NCBI GenBank assembly: GCA_002840095.1
Contig: PGZL01000006.1
Coordinates: 263,241 to 327,240, forward strand
Length of the DNA stretch: 64,000 nt
Direction: 5' to 3'
DNA from: Gammaproteobacteria bacterium HGW-Gammaproteobacteria-1
Lineage (GTDB): Bacteria; Pseudomonadota; Gammaproteobacteria; Thiohalomonadales; Thiohalomonadaceae
In this document: positions 38,443-45,551 of the stretch, in pieces
Layout of the letters: each line of letters opens with the position of its first letter
Numbering within the stretch: position 1 is the first letter of the stretch
The notes under the pieces: generated by a model
The model's database searches: none
What the model was told of the DNA's origin: nothing
Seen by the model: the letters and a program-made list of their open reading frames with translations, nothing else
Position numbers and translations under genes: made by a program

Positions 38443-41064
38443 TTACCCGTTCGGCAGCAGCTTGCGCCAGTGCAGGCGCCAGGTGCGGCGTGCGCGCAGC
38501 GGCTGCAGCGCCGGCAGGGCGGTGGACAGCGACACCAGGCCGGCGGCCACATAGGGCAGCGACTGCACCGCGAGTATGGCGAGCCACAGCGCCGCTTCGC
38601 TGCTTTCCAGTCCGTAGCGCGCGGCGACGCCGCCGCCGAGCAGCAGCAGGGCGCCCAATACCGCCAGCTCCTCGCGCGCCTGCAACAGGGCGCGCACCCA
38701 GGCGGTTTTCTCTGCCGCCTTGGGCGTGCGCAGGAAGGGCTGGCTGGAGGTGAGCACACCCTGGATGATGGCGCGCGCCACGGTGTGGGTGAGGCTCATG
38801 CCGGCCAGGGCGGCGCCCAAGGTCTGCGGCCAGGAGCAGGGCACGCGGCTGCGGTACAGGGTCAGCGAGTGCAGCAGCTTGAAGCCGAACAGCGCCAGCA
38901 CCGGCAGCAGGAAGGCGGCCAGGGGGAAGGCGAAGTACTGCGGCAGCGCCACCAGGCCGAGGCTCCACAGCAGCGCCGCGGCGGTGAAGGTCAGGTGCAG
39001 CGCATCGGCGAACCAGGGTAGCCAGCCCATGGCGAAGTGGTAGCGCTGGGCCGGGGAGAGCGGGTTGTCGTCCCAGGGCAGCAGCGAGCGCCAGTGCGCC
39101 TTGAGGATCTGCACCGCGCCATAGGCCCAGCGGAAGCGCTGGCCCTTGTAGCCGGCGAAGGTGTGCGGGGTGAGGCCGCGGCCGAAGGGATGGTTGACGT
39201 ACACCGCCTCATGACCGGCCTTGAACATGCGTAGGCCCAGCTCGGCGTCCTCGCAGATGCACCACTCCGGCCAGCCCTGCTGTTCGAGCAGGGCGCTCTT
39301 GCGCACCAGGGTCATGGTGCCGTGCTGGATGATGGCGTTGCGTTCGTTGCGGTGCACCATGCCGATGTGGAAGAAGCCGGCATATTCCCAGTTGATCATC
39401 TCCTCGAAGGGCTTGTCGTCCCAGTCGCGGTGGTCCTGCGGCGCCTGGACGATGGCGACCTTGTCCTTGGCGAAGTGGGGCAGCATGGCCTTGAGCCAGT
39501 AGGGCTGCACCACGTAGTCGGCGTCGATGACGCCCACCACTGCGGCGCGCGGATCGGTTTCGCGCAGGGCGAAGTTGAGGGCGCCGGCCTTGAAGCCGGA
39601 CCACTTGCCCAGCGAGTAGAAACGGAAGCGCGTGCCGAGCTTCTCGCAATGGGCCTGCACCGGCTGCCACAGGGCCGGGTCCGTGGTGTTGTTGTCCACC
39701 ACGATGACCTCGAATTCCGGATAGTCCAGCTGCGCCAGTGAATCCAGGGTTTCGATCACCAGCTGCGGCGGCTCGTTGCAGATGGCCAGGTGCAGCGACA
39801 CCATGGGCTGCGGCTCACCGGGCGCGGGCTGCGCCGGACGGAAGCCGCGGCGCAGCCCGCGCTGCCACAGCAGTTCAGTCAGCTCCAGGCCGTTGATCAG
39901 CACCACCGCCAGCAGCGCCAGCTGCGCCGGGATCAGCAGGGCCCACAGCAGGGTTTCGCTCCAGTCCAGCTGGCGGGTGAAGGGCAGGGCCAGGGTCCAC
40001 ACCAGCAGGGCGGCGGAGAGCTGGAGCAGGAAGGCGAAGAACAGCCGGCCGCGGCGGCGCAGCGCCTGCCAGCGCAGCAGGAACCACACCATGGGCGCCA
40101 GCGCCAGTACCACGGCCAGCGCCGCCTGCCAGGGCCAGGACGGATTGGTCCACACGGCGCCGGTGAGCGGCAGCTTCATGTCGCGCTCCACATCCCACAT
40201 GCCCCAATGCGGCCCGACGCTGCCTTCCTCGGCCCGTTTCCAGGGCTGGTCGAAGGCCTCCATGACGAAGTAGTCGATGTGATGATCGTGCGCGGCGTTG
40301 AAGAACTGGCGCAGGAACTGCGCCTCGTTGGCCGGCGAGGGCTGCGCCGCCTTGAGCGTATGGCCCGCGCTGGGCCAGCCCACCTCGGCGATGAGTATCG
40401 GCTTGTCGGGGAAGGCGCGGGTCAGCTGCTGGTAGCGGTGCAGCACGTAGCTGGCGGCCTCGTCCGCCGGCACGCCTTCCCAGTAGGGCAGGATGTGGGC
40501 GGCGATGAAATCCACCTCCTCCGCCAGTTCCGGATACTTGAGCCAGATGTGCCAGGGCTCGGCGGTGCTCACCGGCACCCGCACCTGGCGCCGCACCTGG
40601 TGCAGGTAGGCGGTGAGCTGCGCCAGGTCCAGGTCGCCGCGCAGCAGGCTTTCGTTGCCGACGATGACGCGGTCGATGTTGCGGTGGATGCGCGTATTGC
40701 GGATCAGGCTGATGAGCTCTTCGGCGTTGTGCCTGTGCCGGGTATCGAGCCAGGCGCCGGCGGTGACGGTGAGGCCGTGGCGCGCCGCCAGCCCCGGCAC
40801 TTTTTCCAGGCCGTCGAGGGAGGAATAGGTGCGGACGCGGCGGACGTGGCCGGCCACCTGGCGCAGATCGGCGTCGATGTCGTAGGCATCGGGATGGCGG
40901 CCGTGGCGCGGGTCGTGTTCGGCGCGGTAGGGGTTGAACGAGACGCCGGCGATGGTGCCGCTCCAGTCCGCCGGCAGGCGCGGCTGGTTGAAAGCAGCCC
41001 AAAGAGCCAGGTTCGCGCCGACGACGGTCAGCACGATGGCGACAAGGGTACGGGGGAACTTCAT
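38443..41064 (-). CDS. ndvB: NdvB-type beta-glucan synthase (GH17-GT2 fusion)
   Basis: An 873-residue inner-membrane protein joining two enzymes. After an N-terminal signal-anchor comes a periplasmic GH17 domain with acid/base VGNE (about residue 133) and nucleophile in AEVGWPS (about 224-230). Then two membrane helices lead to a cytoplasmic GT2 domain with VVDNNTTD, DAD (about 513), ED (CICEDAELGLRM) and QRFRW (about 643), and further membrane helices. Size and order match Pseudomonas aeruginosa NdvB, which makes cyclic beta-1,3-glucans of the periplasm; the glucan made here is inferred. It is monocistronic. Confidence 0.9.
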   Translation of the reverse strand: MKFPRTLVAIVLTVVGANLALWAAFNQPRLPADWSGTIAGVSFNPYRAEHDPRHGRHPDAYDIDADLRQVAGHVRRVRTYSSLDGLEKVPGLAARHGLTVTAGAWLDTRHRHNAEELISLIRNTRIHRNIDRVIVGNESLLRGDLDLAQLTAYLHQVRRQVRVPVSTAEPWHIWLKYPELAEEVDFIAAHILPYWEGVPADEAASYVLHRYQQLTRAFPDKPILIAEVGWPSAGHTLKAAQPSPANEAQFLRQFFNAAHDHHIDYFVMEAFDQPWKRAEEGSVGPHWGMWDVERDMKLPLTGAVWTNPSWPWQAALAVVLALAPMVWFLLRWQALRRRGRLFFAFLLQLSAALLVWTLALPFTRQLDWSETLLWALLIPAQLALLAVVLINGLELTELLWQRGLRRGFRPAQPAPGEPQPMVSLHLAICNEPPQLVIETLDSLAQLDYPEFEVIVVDNNTTDPALWQPVQAHCEKLGTRFRFYSLGKWSGFKAGALNFALRETDPRAAVVGVIDADYVVQPYWLKAMLPHFAKDKVAIVQAPQDHRDWDDKPFEEMINWEYAGFFHIGMVHRNERNAIIQHGTMTLVRKSALLEQQGWPEWCICEDAELGLRMFKAGHEAVYVNHPFGRGLTPHTFAGYKGQRFRWAYGAVQILKAHWRSLLPWDDNPLSPAQRYHFAMGWLPWFADALHLTFTAAALLWSLGLVALPQYFAFPLAAFLLPVLALFGFKLLHSLTLYRSRVPCSWPQTLGAALAGMSLTHTVARAIIQGVLTSSQPFLRTPKAAEKTAWVRALLQAREELAVLGALLLLGGGVAARYGLESSEAALWLAILAVQSLPYVAAGLVSLSTALPALQPLRARRTWRLHWRKLLPNG

Positions 41065-41393
41065 CGCTGCGGAACCTGCGGAAACCGGCCGCGGCCGGCA
41101 ACAGGAAGGGGAGGCGCCTCACCGGAAAACGCACCGGGATCGGCGCGGGATTCTAGGCCTGCCGCCGGTCCCTGTCGATGGGGGGACCAGACTATATTTT
41201 TCATCCCTGAGCCTGCCGCGTCCTTGTCGAAGAAGGGCGTGATGGTACGGCAGACAGGGTGGTTAAAACGGAACGGGGGTCACAGGGCGGGGGAAGCATG
41301 CCCGGTCCCCGTAGGGGCGGATCGTATCCGCGACACAGCGCGGGGCAGGCCACGCGGGTCGCGAATGCGATTCGCTCCTACAGGGGATGGTGC
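41065..41393. repeat. ndvB-ndh intergenic region with dispersed palindrome
   Basis: A 329-base gap with no credible gene. Arms 41311-41334 and 41358-41381 (GTAGGGGCGGATCGTATCCG against the inverse of GTAGGAGCGAATCGCATTCG) form a 24-base inverted repeat with four mismatches, a common REP-like form. The rest shows nothing recognisable. Confidence 0.8.
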
Positions 41394-42704
41394 TCAGTGC
41401 AGCTTGATCTGCGGATTCACCGCGCGGCGCAGGAAATGCGCCAGGGTCAGCAAGCCGGTGCGCAGCCAGCCGTGCAGGGCTGCCTGGTGCATCTTGTAGA
41501 GGGATAGATAGACCACGCGGGCGATGAAGCCGGTGACCATCAGGCTACCGGTGAGGTTGCCCATCAGGCTGCCCACGGTGCTGTATTTTCCCAGGGTGAC
41601 CAGCGAGCCGTAGTCGGTGTAGCGGTAGCTGGGCAGGGGCTTGCCCCTGAGTCTGCGCACGATGGACTTGGCCACCAGCGAGGCCTGCTGGTGGGCAGCC
41701 TGGGCGCGGGGCGGCACGGTGTCGCCCGCTTCGTTCATGACGCAGGCGGCGCAGTCGCCGATGGCGTAGATGTCGTCGTCGCGGCTGCTCTGCAGGGTGG
41801 GGCGCACCACCAGCTGGTTGATGCGGTTGGTCTCCAGCCCGGCGATGTCCTGCAGGAAGTCCGGCGCCTTGATGCCCGCCGCCCACACCCGGAACGAGGC
41901 CGGGATGAAATGGCCGGTGGCGGTGCGGATGCCTTCGTTCGTCACCTCCACCACCCGTTCGTTGGTATGCACGACGACGCCCAGGCGCGCCAGGTCGGCG
42001 GTGGCGGCGGCGGACAGGCGCGGCGGCAGGGCCGGCAGGATGCGCGGCGAGGCCTCGATGACGTGCAGCTTGATGTGCCGTTCCGGGTCGATGGTGTCGA
42101 GGCCGAAGGCGGACAGCTGGCGCGTCACCTGGTGCAGCTGTGCCGCCAGCTCCACACCGGTGGCGCCGGCGCCGACGATGGCCACGTCCAGCTGGCCGGG
42201 GCGGATGGGCTCGCCCTGGGTGTGGGCGCGCAGCATGCAGTCGATCAGGCGGCGCTGGAAGCGCTCGGCCTGGGCGGTGGTGTCGAGGAACAGGCAGTTT
42301 TCCTTCACGCCGGGAATGCCGAAGTCGTTGGACAGGGAGCCCACGGCGATGACCAGGGTGTCGTAGCGGAAACGCCGCTCGGGGACGATGACGTTGCCGT
42401 CGTCGTTGAGCGTGGCGGCGACCAGCACCTCACGCTTGTCGCGGTCCAGCCCGGTCATGCGGCCGAGGCGGAAACGGAAGTGATGCCAGCGCGCCTGCGC
42501 CAGGTATTCCAGCTCGTCCTCGTGGGAATCCAGCGTGCCGGCGGCCACCTCGTGTAACAGCGGCTTCCACACGTGGGTGCGGCTGGCGTCGATGAGAGTG
42601 ACGTCGGCTTTCTTACGCCTGCCCAGGCGGTTGCCCAGGGCCGTGGCCAGCTCCAGGCCGCCGGCGCCGCCGCCGACCACGATGATTTGCGGGCGTTCAC
42701 TCAT
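41394..42704 (-). CDS. ndh: type II NADH dehydrogenase (NDH-2)
   Basis: Single-subunit, non-proton-pumping NADH:quinone oxidoreductase, 436 residues, peripheral on the inner membrane. The FAD site is IIVVGGGAGGLELATALG, the NADH site VAIVGAGATGVELAAQLH, and the second FAD motif IYAIGDCAA. The quinone-binding type motif PPRAQAAHQQASLVAK is present. The C-terminal amphipathic region anchors the protein. Length and order fit NDH-2 well. Confidence 0.95.
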   Translation of the reverse strand: MSERPQIIVVGGGAGGLELATALGNRLGRRKKADVTLIDASRTHVWKPLLHEVAAGTLDSHEDELEYLAQARWHHFRFRLGRMTGLDRDKREVLVAATLNDDGNVIVPERRFRYDTLVIAVGSLSNDFGIPGVKENCLFLDTTAQAERFQRRLIDCMLRAHTQGEPIRPGQLDVAIVGAGATGVELAAQLHQVTRQLSAFGLDTIDPERHIKLHVIEASPRILPALPPRLSAAATADLARLGVVVHTNERVVEVTNEGIRTATGHFIPASFRVWAAGIKAPDFLQDIAGLETNRINQLVVRPTLQSSRDDDIYAIGDCAACVMNEAGDTVPPRAQAAHQQASLVAKSIVRRLRGKPLPSYRYTDYGSLVTLGKYSTVGSLMGNLTGSLMVTGFIARVVYLSLYKMHQAALHGWLRTGLLTLAHFLRRAVNPQIKLH

Positions 42705-42764
42705 AGCTGTTTCCCTTGCGTTGCACAGGGGCAGAGTATGTCAAAAAGCCGGAAAAAAAACCCT

Positions 42765-42974
42765 TTGTCGCAGAGACGCAGAGACGCAGAGGATATGAGT
42801 TCAATCTTCCTGCGGCGGAGCTGTTGCAGGCCGGATTCAACCGGCCTGGCCGACTAAAAGCCAGCCCTGCATGGATATCATCCAATTGGAACTTGCTGTA
42901 CCTATTTCTCAGAGGCGGAGGATTTCTGCCTTACCCAATCTCTGCGCCTCTGCGCCTCTGCGTCTCTGCGACAA
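42765..42974. repeat. inverted repeat of GCAGAGAC units flanking a spacer
   Basis: Arms 42765-42792 and 42947-42974 are 28 bases, 27 matching, each made of CGCAGAGA-like direct repeats. The spacer between them has no gene. The unit lies in the gap between mtfA and ndh. Confidence 0.9.
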
Positions 42975-42979
42975 GGTTT

Positions 42980-43735
42980 TTACCGCAACGGCGCGCGGCG
43001 GAAGAACTGGCACAGCTGTTCATACACCGCCGGGTAGGCGGCGCGCAGCTGCGCGGGAATCTCGAAAAACGCCTCGCAGGCCACGGCGAAGAATTCCTCC
43101 GGCGCATCGGCGGCGTAGGGATCGAGGGCCGTCTCCTCGCCGGCCTCGTCGCGCCGCACCATGTCTTCATAGGCCGCGCTGAAGGCGGCGTTCCAGTCGC
43201 TGTTGCGCATGTTGCGTTGCAGCGGCGGGTGGCCGTTGGCGTCGCCGTTCTGCATGTCGAGCTTGTGGGCGATCTCGTGCACCACCAGGTTGAAGCCGTC
43301 GCCCTGACCGCTGGCCTCGACCTCGTGCCAGGCCAGCACCACCGGCCCCTGCTGCCAGGATTCCCCGTCCAGCTCGCGCCGTTCGCGGTGCATCACGCCG
43401 AATTCGTCCTCCCATTCGTGCTCCTGCACGAAGGTGTCCGGGTAGACCACGATCTCATGCCAATTGTCGTACCAGTCCAGGTCCAACCCGAGCAGGGGCA
43501 GGGCAGCGAGGGTGGCGATGCGCACGCGCATCGCGTCATCCGGTTCGAAGTTGTCGGCGCCGCTGATGTGCTTGTGCGCCAGCAGCAGGGTGGCCTGTTC
43601 GCGCAGGCGTGCCTGCTCCTCCGCAGTGAGGGCGGCGAGGATGGGCAGGTGGGCACAGGCCCCCTGCCACAGGTCGTCGGGGATGGGGTGGCGTGCCAGC
43701 GTGCGCCGGCGGCGCCAGTCACGCAGGCTCCACAT
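42980..43735 (-). CDS. mtfA: MtfA-like zinc peptidase
   Basis: A 251-residue cytosolic zinc protein of the MtfA (YeeI) family, with HEIAH (H153, E154, H157) and the downstream conserved EEFFAVACEAFFE region. In E. coli MtfA binds the repressor Mlc and so affects glucose phosphotransferase expression; here Mlc is not in the window and the role is unknown. WEDEFGVMHRERRELDGESW is also typical of the family. Confidence 0.93.
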   Translation of the reverse strand: MWSLRDWRRRRTLARHPIPDDLWQGACAHLPILAALTAEEQARLREQATLLLAHKHISGADNFEPDDAMRVRIATLAALPLLGLDLDWYDNWHEIVVYPDTFVQEHEWEDEFGVMHRERRELDGESWQQGPVVLAWHEVEASGQGDGFNLVVHEIAHKLDMQNGDANGHPPLQRNMRNSDWNAAFSAAYEDMVRRDEAGEETALDPYAADAPEEFFAVACEAFFEIPAQLRAAYPAVYEQLCQFFRRAPLR

Positions 43736-43748
43736 GGCTTTCAGTAAC

Positions 43749-43821
43749 GTAGGCCGGACATAGCGCAGCGGTGTCCGGCAAGCTGTGCCCGATACCGCTG
43801 CGCTCTATCGGGCCTACATGG
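43749..43821. repeat. dispersed palindromic repeats, including copy 2 of the 38-base element
   Basis: 43784-43821 repeats the element at 30531-30568 with one mismatch. Just upstream, GTAGGCCGGACATAGCGCAG and GTGTCCGGC can pair as another small hairpin. The block fills the gap between the RRM gene and mtfA. Confidence 0.85.
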
Positions 43822-43829
43822 CCGGTCAA

Positions 43830-44315
43830 TTACGCCGCCTGGTTCTCGCGCGGCTTGCGGTCGTTGCCTTCGTTGACCTTGAGCTGGCGGCCGTGGAGAT
43901 CCTTGCCGTCCAGGGCCTTGATGGCGGCCAGGGCGCCGTTGGCCTCCATTTCGATGAAGCCGAAGCCGCGCGGGCGGCGGGTCATGCGGTCGGTCATGAT
44001 GCGCACCGAGCGCACCACGCCGTACTGGCCGAACAGCTGCTCCAGCTCTTCCTTGGAGGCGCGGTAGGCCAGGTTGCCGACGAAGATGGAACGGGTCTCG
44101 CCGCTGTCGCGGGCGCGCACCGGGCCGGTTTCCAGGCGCAGGCCGGCGAGGATCACGGCCAGGGCGGCGCCCACGGCGATGCCCAGCGCGAACAGCTGGC
44201 TGCCGGCCAGTTCCAGCGCCAGGACGGGAAACAGGAAAAATCCGGCCAGGGCCAGGACCACGGCGAGGATCAGGGCAGTACCGAAAGTGGTGGGGGCGGG
44301 TAAGCGAAGTTTCAT
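43830..44315 (-). CDS. membrane-anchored RRM RNA-binding protein
   Basis: A 161-residue protein with two predicted membrane helices (about residues 12-34 and 40-60) followed by one RNA recognition motif: RNP2 IFVGNL (77-82) and RNP1 RGFGFIEM (116-123, Met replacing the usual aromatic last residue). A basic tail (NDRKPREN) ends it. The RRM domain would face the cytoplasm if both helices span. ATG 44315 is chosen because the upstream extension is out of keeping with the family. Soluble bacterial RRM proteins of about 90 residues are common, but the membrane anchor is less so. Targets are unknown. Confidence 0.9.
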   Translation of the reverse strand: MKLRLPAPTTFGTALILAVVLALAGFFLFPVLALELAGSQLFALGIAVGAALAVILAGLRLETGPVRARDSGETRSIFVGNLAYRASKEELEQLFGQYGVVRSVRIMTDRMTRRPRGFGFIEMEANGALAAIKALDGKDLHGRQLKVNEGNDRKPRENQAA

Positions 44316-44675
44316 AGTGTGAATTACCTTGTTGTAGTGGTTATGGCAAAGACCGGCCGCGTCCGGCGAGGGACGTGCAAACACGGGAAAATCGCGGTGC
44401 GCCGTTGTTATGGTTCCGAGGTCGCTACCGCCTTGGCCGGGAGCCGCTGGGCCGGTGTGGGTGGCGGCGACTCCCGGCCATTCTCCAACGATGACGCCCA
44501 GGATTCAACGCATCATTTCAAAGTCATGGCGGTTGCCGGGTCGACAGCGCCCCGGCAAGCGGGCAGGGGCGGGCTATCCGCAACCACGTGGCCGGATGGC
44601 CTTTGCGCCCATGGGGGAATGGCGCTATCTTTCGGCAACGGTCTACAGGGAAGAGCGCCATGGAGGCAGCCGCGA
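44316..44675. other. intergenic region upstream of the RRM gene
   Basis: About 360 bases with no credible gene. AAGG lies 12 bases before the RRM start on the minus strand. No promoter, riboswitch or attachment site was recognised apart from the attC-like element that begins at its right edge. Confidence 0.6.
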
Positions 44676-44765
44676 TACTAACGGCAACAAGCTGCCGCCC
44701 ACGACGGGCGTCACTTTATGCGCAAAAGCCGCTCCGCTATGTCGCCGCTTATGGTGGCGTTATGC
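44676..44765 (+). other. attC-like recombination site
   Basis: Over 90 bases the ends resemble integron attC cores. The right core has L' GCCGCTTATG, a six-base spacer, then R' GTTATGC (44759-44765). The left core has R'' TACTAAC (44676-44682), spacer GGCAA and L'' CAAGCTGCC with one apparently extra base. The two halves are imperfectly complementary (TAAC...AAGC on both arms), and CGCCC/GGGCG can pair between them. The next gene begins 11 bases after R', as in gene cassettes. R'' deviates at its first base and no integrase is present. Confidence 0.4.
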
Positions 44766-44775
44766 CATTCGAGAG

Positions 44776-44979
44776 ATGAAAATGTCTAAGATGACAGTTT
44801 GTATGGTCGCGCTATTGCTCACTGGGTGCAGTAACAAAGCAGTGTATGACAGTATTCAGTTCAATAACCGAAACGAATGCAATAAGGTTCCGCCTTCACA
44901 ATACGAAGAGTGCATTGAGCGGGCAAGCAGACCATATGAGGAATATGAGAGTGAGCGCGAAAAAGCCATTGGAAAATGA
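44776..44979 (+). CDS. small lipoprotein, possible integron cassette gene
   Basis: A 67-residue lipoprotein: MTVCMVALLLTGC signal with Cys18 acylated, mature part polar and acidic with two cysteines (NECNKVPPSQYEECIERA). The DNA is visibly richer in A and T than its surroundings, suggesting foreign origin. AGAG lies just before the ATG. Function unknown. Its start sits immediately after an attC-like core; a second degraded core may follow the stop (about 44985-45044), but this is weak. Confidence 0.7.
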   Translation: MKMSKMTVCMVALLLTGCSNKAVYDSIQFNNRNECNKVPPSQYEECIERASRPYEEYESEREKAIGK

Positions 44980-45042
44980 TGCGCAAATCTCAAGCTTCGG
45001 TCTACTGTTCTTCATTAGCATTGGCTAGCGGTCAGAAGATAT

Positions 45043-45108
45043 TTGGGCTCAGATGAAAAACTCGCCGACAGCGAAACGATCTGGCCGGGTAGTTTCATCT
45101 GACCCCAA
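45043..45108. repeat. inverted repeat, TTGGGGTCAGATGAAA family
   Basis: Arms 45043-45058 and 45093-45108 pair over 16 bases with one mismatch around a 34-base loop. GGGGTCAGA-type palindromes are typical of repeats mobilised by REP-associated transposases, but no such transposase gene is here. Confidence 0.85.
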
Positions 45109-45145
45109 GTATCCCTTCTTTCGTTCGACGCGCTAGACATTTGGG

Positions 45146-45176
45146 GAAAGGGGGCAGAGTTAATCTGCCCCCTTTC
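45146..45176. repeat. perfect GGGGGCAGA hairpin
   Basis: A perfect 13-bp stem (45146-45158 with 45164-45176) and five-base loop GTTAA, followed by T-rich sequence. Could work as a terminator for the small lipoprotein transcript or belong to the same repeat family as its neighbours. Confidence 0.85.
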
Positions 45177-45180
45177 TTTA

Positions 45181-45290
45181 TTGCTTTGCCCTGGCTATAT
45201 CGCCCGAAATCGTGCGCAGCAGCTGCGCCCCCAGTTCGGTGGGGTCGGGCTCGCGTAACAATTCCGGCACCGCCACCCCGTGAAAGAAAG
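45181..45290 (-). pseudogene. possible remnant of a protein C-terminus
   Basis: Between two hairpins, the minus strand stays open for about 36 codons and ends in TAA, reading GVAVPELLREPDPTELGAQL and onward, with codon usage like a real gene. It has no start or upstream domain. Probably the tail of a deleted gene; identity unknown. Confidence 0.25.
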
Positions 45291-45311
45291 GGGACGGATC
45301 GGAAAGGAAAG

Positions 45312-45382
45312 AAAGGGGACGGAGGGATTAAACTTTAACCAACTACGACTGCTGGTCATTTTTTAATCCCTCCGTCCCCTTT
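45312..45382. repeat. perfect 21-bp inverted repeat
   Basis: Arms 45312-45332 and 45362-45382 (AAAGGGGACGGAGGGATTAA type) are perfect complements around a 29-base loop; a truncated left copy precedes at about 45287. No gene lies between 45383 and the GTG at 45552. Confidence 0.95.
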
Positions 45383-45551
45383 TGCTCCCTTTTGCTCGCG
45401 GTCGATTAGTAGGTGTATTGGGCGCCTGACCGGCGAAACTCCGTCGGGCTAAAGCCCAATCCACACGTTCTGTGCCTGCCGGTATATGTTTTCGCTGTCG
45501 CCGCGCCGGGGTAACATGTCCGGCTTCCCTTCGTTCGTATGACAGCACGCA

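Noticed and set aside
39790..41499. Rightward 569-residue frame over ndvB
   Set aside because: Antisense to a multi-domain gene with intact catalytic motifs; no ribosome site or domain in the antisense product.
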